DNA of 5,229 nucleotides, from assembly GCA_944392285.1 (NCBI GenBank), contig CALXWF010000081.1, positions 1-5,229 of the forward strand, given 5' to 3'. A program made the translations under genes and the position numbers. The notes beneath the pieces were generated by a model. That model had not been told where the DNA came from, searched no databases, and saw nothing but the letters and a program-made list of their open reading frames with translations. This document shows, piece by piece, positions 1 to 3,514 of this stretch; the stretch's first letter is position 1, and the number at the start of each line of letters is the position of its first letter. Source of the stretch: an uncultured Alphaproteobacteria bacterium. GTDB taxonomy: Bacteria; Pseudomonadota; Alphaproteobacteria; RF32; CAG-239.

Positions 1-36
1 AAAGTTTGGATAGCGTGTGTGAATAATAAGATTTAA

Positions 37-87
37 GGAAGCCGGAGCGTGAGCGTACAAACTAGTACGTGACCGGTCCGGCTTTCC
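37..87 (-). terminator. Hairpin downstream of lptG, possible terminator
   Basis: An inverted repeat lies just past the lptG stop. The outer arms are AAGCCGGA (39-46) and TCCGGCTT (77-84). An inner stem pairs CGTAC (54-58) with GTACG (65-69) around a six-base loop. Read on the minus strand, the structure is followed by a pyrimidine- and T-containing stretch (CTTCCTTAAATCTT) but not by a clean U-tract, so intrinsic termination of lptG is plausible rather than shown. The loop between the two stems is long for a classical terminator. The element could instead be a copy of a dispersed palindromic repeat. Nothing else is recognisable in 1-123; a plus-strand gene could end near the left edge, but too little is visible to call it. 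Confidence 0.35.
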
Positions 88-123
88 GCAAAATCTGTAT
101 TAGTCACCAGCTAGACGAACTTT

Positions 124-1230
124 TTACCCGTCTTCGAGGTGCAACAATATAGACACACTCACCATTGTGGCGATGAGCGTTGGTGTCCAAACGGCAAAAA
201 GGGCGGGAATATCGCCGTTTAAGCCGAAGGCATAGATAACTTGTGACAAGAAATAGACGACAAAGCCGGTAGAGATGCCGCCGACGATTAAAAACATTAC
301 ACCGCCGCGCCGATTATTGGGGCGCAGAGCAAAAACGGCGGCCACCAAAACCATGGCACAAAGCAAGAAAGGAGAAACCAGCAATGATAAATAGCGCATT
401 CTGTGTTTTTGTGCCGAAAAACCCGACATTTCATAAAAATGAATAATCCCCGGCAAATCCCAAAAAGAGATAGAGTCCGGCTCAACGAAACTTTCCTTAA
501 TACGTTCAAGAGTCATGGTTGTTTTATAGGCCATATTCGCCAGCTCGCGGGTAGGTTGCCCCGGCTCAAAGACTCTGACATCATTAAGCTCAAAATGGTC
601 TTTATCGAGTGTGGCGGCAAAGGCCTCTATTCTTTTAAGCGGCTGAGAATTTTTATCAAGCTCCAAGATTGTCACCTCGCGCATAAACAAAGAGCCTTTT
701 TCTTGTCTGGCGGTTGCTGATTTCAGCACCACGACGGTATCATTTTCGCCGGCCTCGCGCAACCACAAGCCGATATCATTAAACAAAATAGCCTTAGGGT
801 TTTTGGTTTTCAGTCGATAATCCAAAGTTTCATAGAGCTCATACATCCGAGCTGAAATCGGGTTAACAATCGTAATATTAATAACGCCGACGACAAAAAC
901 CGCCACCAACACCGGCGTCAAGAACCCCCAAATAGACACCCCTGCGGCTCTGATAATGACAAACTCATTACTTTTGCTAAGTTTCCAAAAAGTAATCATG
1001 GCGGCAATCATCATGACAAAAGGGAAAACCATATCAATGGTTCTTGGCAATTTGGTAAAGGCCATTTGCATAACAAAGCCGAAAGAAATATCCTCACGGT
1101 CAGAAGTGCGACGCAACAGCTCAATCACTTCAAAGAGCAACACCACGCCCAAGACCATAAGCAAGACGGCCAAAAAATTAAATATAATCTGTTTGGTCAA
1201 ATAACGACCGAGAATAGTTTTTGGGTTCAT
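124..1230 (-). CDS. lptG: LPS export ABC transporter permease LptG
   Basis: Inner-membrane permease of the YjgP/YjgQ family. With LptF and the LptB ATPase it extracts lipopolysaccharide from the inner membrane and feeds it to the LptC-LptA bridge. From the chosen ATG the protein has 368 residues, close to the family's usual length. It shows the expected plan: a transmembrane helix at about 15-38, helices at about 66-82 and 99-122, a periplasmic beta-jellyroll at about 130-250, then three helices at about 280-302, 310-330 and 342-364. The cytoplasmic segment SNEFVIIRAAGVS (87-99) matches the conserved coupling-helix region that meets LptB. An in-frame TTG at 1287 would add 19 residues of basic, non-family sequence, so the ATG at 1230 is preferred although its ribosome site is weak. 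It follows cysK by 63 bases and is probably co-transcribed. LptF is the alternative family member, but the N-terminal 'RYLTKQ...FEVIELLRR' pattern fits LptG better. No lptF is visible nearby. Confidence 0.9.
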   Translation of the reverse strand: MNPKTILGRYLTKQIIFNFLAVLLMVLGVVLLFEVIELLRRTSDREDISFGFVMQMAFTKLPRTIDMVFPFVMMIAAMITFWKLSKSNEFVIIRAAGVSIWGFLTPVLVAVFVVGVINITIVNPISARMYELYETLDYRLKTKNPKAILFNDIGLWLREAGENDTVVVLKSATARQEKGSLFMREVTILELDKNSQPLKRIEAFAATLDKDHFELNDVRVFEPGQPTRELANMAYKTTMTLERIKESFVEPDSISFWDLPGIIHFYEMSGFSAQKHRMRYLSLLVSPFLLCAMVLVAAVFALRPNNRRGGVMFLIVGGISTGFVVYFLSQVIYAFGLNGDIPALFAVWTPTLIATMVSVSILLHLEDG

Positions 1231-1293
1231 TCTTTTACATCTCAACCAATTTCTTGCCACAATAAAAAATTTTATCTTTATAAGCAAGCATTT

Positions 1294-2223
1294 TTAATCA
1301 AAATAGCCGAGCGACAAATAACGTTCCACGGCCGAAGCCAAAATAACCACGATATTTTTGTCTTTCATTTCCGGACGCTGTGCCACCTTAACGGCAGCGG
1401 CCAAAGCCGCACCCGAGGATATGCCGACCGGCAAACCTTCAAGTTTGGCAACTTCCTTAACCATGGCAATAGTTTCTTCATCACTGATATCCAAGACTTC
1501 ATCAACCAAACTTTCATCATAGAGCGGCGGCACAAAATTTGCCCCGATTCCGATAATTTTATGCGCACCGGCCACACCTTTGGTCAAAACCGGACTTGCC
1601 GCAGGCTCAACCCCGACGACATAAAGCTCGGGATTGCAGGTTTTAAGGGTTGAGGCAATACCGCAAATTGTACCGCCGGTACCGATTCCTGCCACCAAAC
1701 AATCAACATTACCGCCGGTATCTTCAATAATTTCAATACTGGTTGTAAATCTATGTGCGTCAGGATTCGCCGGATTATTAAACTGGTCGAGCAACACAAC
1801 CTGCGGATTTTTCTCAGCCAAAAGGTCTGCTTTGGCCAAAGAGCCTTTCATGCCGTCTTCGGCGGGCGTCAAAACCACCTCTGCCCCGAAATGGCGCATC
1901 AGCATAATTCTTTCTTTTGACATATTTTCCGGCATCACGATAACCAGTTTATAGCCTTTGGCGGCACAAACGGCAGCCAGGGCGATTCCCGTATTGCCGG
2001 AAGTTGCTTCGACAAACACCGTATTTTTATTAATCTTATGGGCTTTTTCGGCAGCTTCAATCATGCTGAGCGCCACTCTGTCCTTTACCGAAAAAATCGG
2101 ATTATAAAACTCACACTTTGCCAAGATATTAGCCTTTAACTTATATTTTTTAGCCAATTTATTTAATCTCAAGAGCGGGGTTTTTCCGACCATTTCGGTC
2201 ACACTGTCATAAATTTTTGCCAT
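1294..2223 (-). CDS. cysK: Cysteine synthase A (O-acetylserine sulfhydrylase)
   Basis: Cytoplasmic PLP enzyme that makes L-cysteine from O-acetylserine and sulfide, the last step of sulfate assimilation. The 309 residues match the usual CysK length. The PLP lysine is K47 in NPIFSVKDR. The substrate loop TSGNTG is at 74-79. The phosphate-binding glycine loop GTGGT is at 181-185. GISSGAA at 267-273 supplies the serine that contacts the PLP ring nitrogen. Other family blocks are DQFNNPANPDAH (146-157), GVEPAASPVL (204-213) and the ending ERYLSLGYFD. The segment before ERYLS is ASAV instead of the PDTG seen in enterobacterial CysK; alphaproteobacterial enzymes vary here. The ATG is preceded by a good AAGGAG site at 7-base spacing. 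The start sits opposite a divergent gene with a palindrome between them. A CysM or cystathionine beta-synthase-like homologue is less likely, because the TSGNTG loop, length and C-terminus are CysK-like. Confidence 0.95.
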   Translation of the reverse strand: MAKIYDSVTEMVGKTPLLRLNKLAKKYKLKANILAKCEFYNPIFSVKDRVALSMIEAAEKAHKINKNTVFVEATSGNTGIALAAVCAAKGYKLVIVMPENMSKERIMLMRHFGAEVVLTPAEDGMKGSLAKADLLAEKNPQVVLLDQFNNPANPDAHRFTTSIEIIEDTGGNVDCLVAGIGTGGTICGIASTLKTCNPELYVVGVEPAASPVLTKGVAGAHKIIGIGANFVPPLYDESLVDEVLDISDEETIAMVKEVAKLEGLPVGISSGAALAAAVKVAQRPEMKDKNIVVILASAVERYLSLGYFD

Positions 2224-2230
2224 TGCGGCG

Positions 2231-2236
2231 CTCCTT
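2231..2236 (-). promoter_or_regulatory. Shine-Dalgarno site of cysK
   Basis: The minus strand reads AAGGAG, seven bases before the cysK ATG at 2223. This is the strongest ribosome site in the window and fixes the start of cysK. By comparison, lptG and the Sel1-like gene have poor sites. Confidence 0.85.
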
Positions 2237-2266
2237 ATTTCAAAATCAAATGTTTATAAGCCTGAA

Positions 2267-2295
2267 ATTATACTTTGCTATATGTGATGCATCAG
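2267..2295 (-). promoter_or_regulatory. Predicted cysK promoter
   Basis: The minus strand carries a perfect TATAAT -10 box (2272 down to 2267). At 17-base spacing the -35 position reads CTGATG (2295 down to 2290), only three of six matches to TTGACA. A strong -10 with a weak -35 covered by a palindrome (2280-2299) fits a promoter controlled by a DNA-binding regulator. Transcription would start near 2260, leaving a leader of about 37 bases that contains the cysK ribosome site. Predicted from sequence only. Confidence 0.55.
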
Positions 2296-2302
2296 ATATT
2301 AT
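2275..2302 (+). promoter_or_regulatory. Predicted promoter of the Sel1-like gene
   Basis: The plus strand shows TTGCTA (2275-2280, four of six matches to a -35 box), a 16-base spacer and TATTAT (2297-2302, five of six matches to a -10 box). This would start transcription near 2309, about 26 bases before the ATG at 2335. The spacer is almost entirely the 2280-2299 palindrome. The sequence is AT-rich, so alternative -10 boxes such as TACAAT (2303-2308) are possible. Confidence 0.35.
2280..2299. promoter_or_regulatory. 20-base palindrome between divergent promoters, candidate operator
   Basis: The core TGATGCATCA (2285-2294) is a perfect 10-base palindrome. After one mismatched G/G pair it extends with ATAT on both sides, so 18 of 20 positions are symmetric. 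It overlaps the predicted cysK -35 box and lies within the spacer of the predicted plus-strand promoter. That position suits a dimeric regulator acting on both genes. The regulator is not identified; a sulfur or cysteine regulator is a guess from the cysK neighbour. Confidence 0.45.
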
Positions 2303-2334
2303 TACAATAAATTATAAAAAGCAAACACCGCAAG

Positions 2335-2898
2335 ATGAAAAAGCAAATAAAAATAATTCTGGCCGCATTCTCTATATTTTTTAATACAGAAAATTCATGG
2401 GCCACCAGTCTGGATGAATTATACCGTGACATTGTCAAGAGCGACAATCAGGGTTATTTGCCGATGTTTGTCAGAAACCGCAAAGCCCCCGATTTTTTAT
2501 TTGATGAAGAAGTTCCGCCCCCGCCGGCAAGTCAGGTTGACCCCAATGCCGTCAATGAGGTAAATTTTATCAACCAACGCAAACTTCGGACCAACGCCCT
2601 ACTCTCCGAACAACAAAAATGGGACAACACCGTCCGCGCCGTTAAAGAAAACCGCATCACCCCCATAGAGCTTGCCGTTCTTGAAGAGAGGATCGGCAAA
2701 AATGACGCCAAAGCCATTGAAATATTTGCCTGGATGAACGCTCGCGGTATCGGCGTTAAACAAGATTTGATTTTGGCCTTTGACTATTATCAACGCGCCA
2801 TTAAACTCAAAGTTCCCAATGCCGAAAAAAACGCCGCCTTGGTCTACAAAGCCATGAGCCCCGAACAACGTGAAAAACTCAATTCTTTTGAAAACTAA
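2335..2898 (+). CDS. Exported Sel1-like repeat protein of unknown function
   Basis: A 187-residue protein with an N-terminal signal peptide. It has a basic start (MKKQIK), a hydrophobic core (about 7-16) and a likely signal peptidase I site after SWA (residue 23), so it should be periplasmic or secreted. Residues 24-110 are polar and include a proline-rich patch (PPPP at 61-64). The C-terminal part from about 124 reads as Sel1/TPR-like helical hairpins. AIEIFAWMNARGIGVKQD followed by AFDYYQRAI has the spacing of a Sel1 unit (A..lf..m...G.GV..D...A..yY..A), and PNAEKNAALVYKAM begins the next. Such repeats mediate protein-protein contacts; the partner is unknown. No catalytic motif is visible. 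The ATG has almost no Shine-Dalgarno sequence, but the signal peptide begins exactly there. It is transcribed divergently from cysK and shares the palindrome in between. Confidence 0.75.
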   Translation: MKKQIKIILAAFSIFFNTENSWATSLDELYRDIVKSDNQGYLPMFVRNRKAPDFLFDEEVPPPPASQVDPNAVNEVNFINQRKLRTNALLSEQQKWDNTVRAVKENRITPIELAVLEERIGKNDAKAIEIFAWMNARGIGVKQDLILAFDYYQRAIKLKVPNAEKNAALVYKAMSPEQREKLNSFEN

Positions 2899-2927
2899 TT
2901 TTTAATCTCGACCTTGCCTTTTCATTT

Positions 2928-2950
2928 CTGTTCTTCCAAAGGCCAGCCCC
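2928..2950 (+). repeat. Left half of interspersed palindrome, copy 1
   Basis: These 23 bases differ at two positions from the segments at 3068-3090 and 3160-3182. The copy has the left end and left arm (TTCCAAAGGCCAGCCCC) but no right arm. It is followed by a T-rich run (TTTTTCTTTC). AAAGG (2938-2942) can pair with CCTTT (2949-2953) just before that run, so it may give weak termination for the upstream Sel1-like gene. Confidence 0.6.
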
Positions 2951-2960
2951 TTTTTCTTTC

Positions 2961-3067
2961 ATTCCCTCCCCTTGGCGGGGCATTTCCATTTATATTCCCT
3001 CCCCCTTGACGGGGCATTTCCATTTATATTCCCTCCCCCTTGACGGGGGAGGGTCAGGGTGGGGGTG
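2961..3067 (-). repeat. Tandem array of a GC-rich palindromic element (three units)
   Basis: Three units begin at 2961, 2994 and 3028 (periods 33 and 34). Each starts ATTCCCTCCCC(C)TTG(A/G)C followed by GGGG. The first two are joined to the next unit by the same 13-base linker, CATTTCCATTTAT. The third is a full element: stem CCCTCCCCC (3031-3039), five-base loop TTGAC, and perfect partner arm GGGGGAGGG (3045-3053), followed by a tail rich in G (TCAGGGTGGGGGTG). The minus strand is chosen as the orientation because there it aligns with the element at 3241. The element resembles short dispersed palindromes found in many bacterial genomes. It has no coding role. Confidence 0.85.
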
Positions 3068-3090
3068 CTGTCATTCCAAAGGCCAGCCCC
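3068..3090 (+). repeat. Left half of interspersed palindrome, copy 2
   Basis: Twenty-three bases identical to 3160-3182 (CTGTCATTCCAAAGG then CCAGCCCC). It abuts the preceding array directly and lacks the right arm present in the 3160 copy. After 11 unrelated bases the next element begins at 3102. Confidence 0.75.
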
Positions 3091-3101
3091 AACTCTCTAT
3101 A

Positions 3102-3147
3102 CTGTCATCCTGAAGGTCACACCCTGCGGGCTGTGACACATGGTCCT
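3102..3147 (+). repeat. Interspersed palindrome, diverged copy 3
   Basis: Starts with the family's left end CTGTCAT. The inner stem is GTCACA plus CCC (3116-3124) pairing with GGG, a bulged C, then TGTGAC (3128-3137) around a TGC loop. The expected outer right arm (complement of ATCCTGAA) is not clearly present, so this copy is degraded at its right side. Confidence 0.65.
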
Positions 3148-3159
3148 CGCCCTCTTTCC

Positions 3160-3227
3160 CTGTCATTCCAAAGGCCAGCCCCCACGGGAGCTGGCACATT
3201 TGGAATCTATAACTTCTGCTTTAGCAG
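3160..3227 (+). repeat. Interspersed palindrome, complete copy 4
   Basis: Left end CTGTCAT, outer arms ATTCCAAA (3165-3172) and TTTGGAAT (3199-3206), inner arms GCCAGC (3174-3179) and GCTGGC (3190-3195). A second small hairpin follows, CTGC (3216-3219) with GCAG (3224-3227). The same two-hairpin plan recurs at 3441-3507 with different arm sequences. Confidence 0.75.
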
Positions 3228-3240
3228 TTCTTATTTATTT

Positions 3241-3343
3241 CACCCCTATTCCGGCCTTTCCCCGTCGAGGGGAAAGGGGTAAGTGGATGGTGTTGTCAAG
3301 GGGAAAGGGGTAAGAGTGGGAATGCCGTCGAGGGGAAAACCCC
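3241..3343 (+). repeat. Tandem array of the GC-rich palindrome, opposite orientation
   Basis: A full head element has the 14-base lead CACCCCTATTCCGG, stem CCTTTCCCC (3255-3263), loop GTCGA, and perfect partner GGGGAAAGG (3269-3277). Further partial units follow, starting at GTCAAGGGG (3295) and GTCGAGGGG (3327), giving periods of 31 and 32 bases. The last unit runs into the self-complementary GGGGAAAACCCC (3332-3343). This is a diverged relative of the 2961-3067 array on the other strand: the same lead, stem length, loop length and tail period. Confidence 0.75.
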
Positions 3344-3346
3344 GTT

Positions 3347-3386
3347 ATTCCCTCCCCCTTGACGGGGGAGGGTCAGGGTGGGGGTG
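3347..3386 (-). repeat. GC-rich palindromic element, second full copy
   Basis: These 40 bases are identical to 3028-3067. The stem CCCTCCCCC (3350-3358) pairs with GGGGGAGGG (3364-3372) around TTGAC. It forms a 40-base direct repeat with the first copy, with 279 bases between them. It ends four bases before the flagellin relic at 3391. Confidence 0.9.
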
Positions 3387-3390
3387 ATTC

Positions 3391-3429
3391 TTAAAGCAAT
3401 TTCAAAACAGATTGTGCGGCCTGAGAGGC
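3391..3429 (-). pseudogene. Relic of a second flagellin C-terminus
   Basis: On the minus strand these 39 bases encode ASQAAQSVLKLL followed by TAA. The intact flagellin downstream in coordinates ends ASQAAQSILKLF then TAA, so ten of twelve residues are identical and the other two are conservative. The codons differ mostly at third positions (for example GCC GCA CAA TCT against GCA GCG CAG AGC). This is the pattern of an old, once-translated coding sequence rather than a recent copy. Similarity stops abruptly on the 5' side, and the palindrome at 3441 begins 11 bases further on. No start or filament domain remains, so it is not a gene. Probably the tail of a former tandem flagellin gene. Confidence 0.75.
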
Positions 3430-3440
3430 CTTTCTCTTTC

Positions 3441-3507
3441 CTGTCATGCTGAAGCCCACGCCCCACAGGACGTGGAACGTTCAGCATCTCAAATCCCTGC
3501 GAAGCAG
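3441..3507 (+). repeat. Interspersed palindrome, complete copy 5
   Basis: Left end CTGTCAT, outer arms ATGCTGAA (3446-3453) and TTCAGCAT (3480-3487), inner arms CCACG (3456-3460) and CGTGG (3471-3475). A second hairpin CTGC (3497-3500) with GCAG (3504-3507) follows. It ends seven bases short of the flagellin stop codon and would be transcribed in the flagellin 3' end. No U-tract follows on the minus strand, so a terminator role is uncertain. Confidence 0.75.
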
Positions 3508-3514
3508 TCAAATT

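Noticed and set aside
1231..1287. N-terminal extension of LptG from a TTG start
   Set aside because: The 19 extra residues are basic and do not match the family; the ATG at 1230 gives the normal LptG N-terminus.
1066..1653. 195-codon plus-strand open frame across the lptG-cysK junction
   Set aside because: It overlaps two well-supported genes on the opposite strand and its translation has no recognisable domain; it is an antisense shadow.
3040..3282. 80-codon plus-strand open frame
   Set aside because: It is composed entirely of palindromic repeat sequence (two families), has no family resemblance, and its codons follow the repeats rather than protein constraints.
2961..3343. Possible CRISPR array (31-34-base periodic repeats)
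   Set aside because: The 'spacers' in the first array are identical to each other, there are very few units, the repeats belong to dispersed hairpins, and no cas gene is visible.
3296..3511. 71-codon minus-strand open frame
   Set aside because: It runs through three repeat elements and crosses the flagellin relic in a different frame. The TPTLTLPRQGGG-type peptide is the translation of the GC-rich palindrome.
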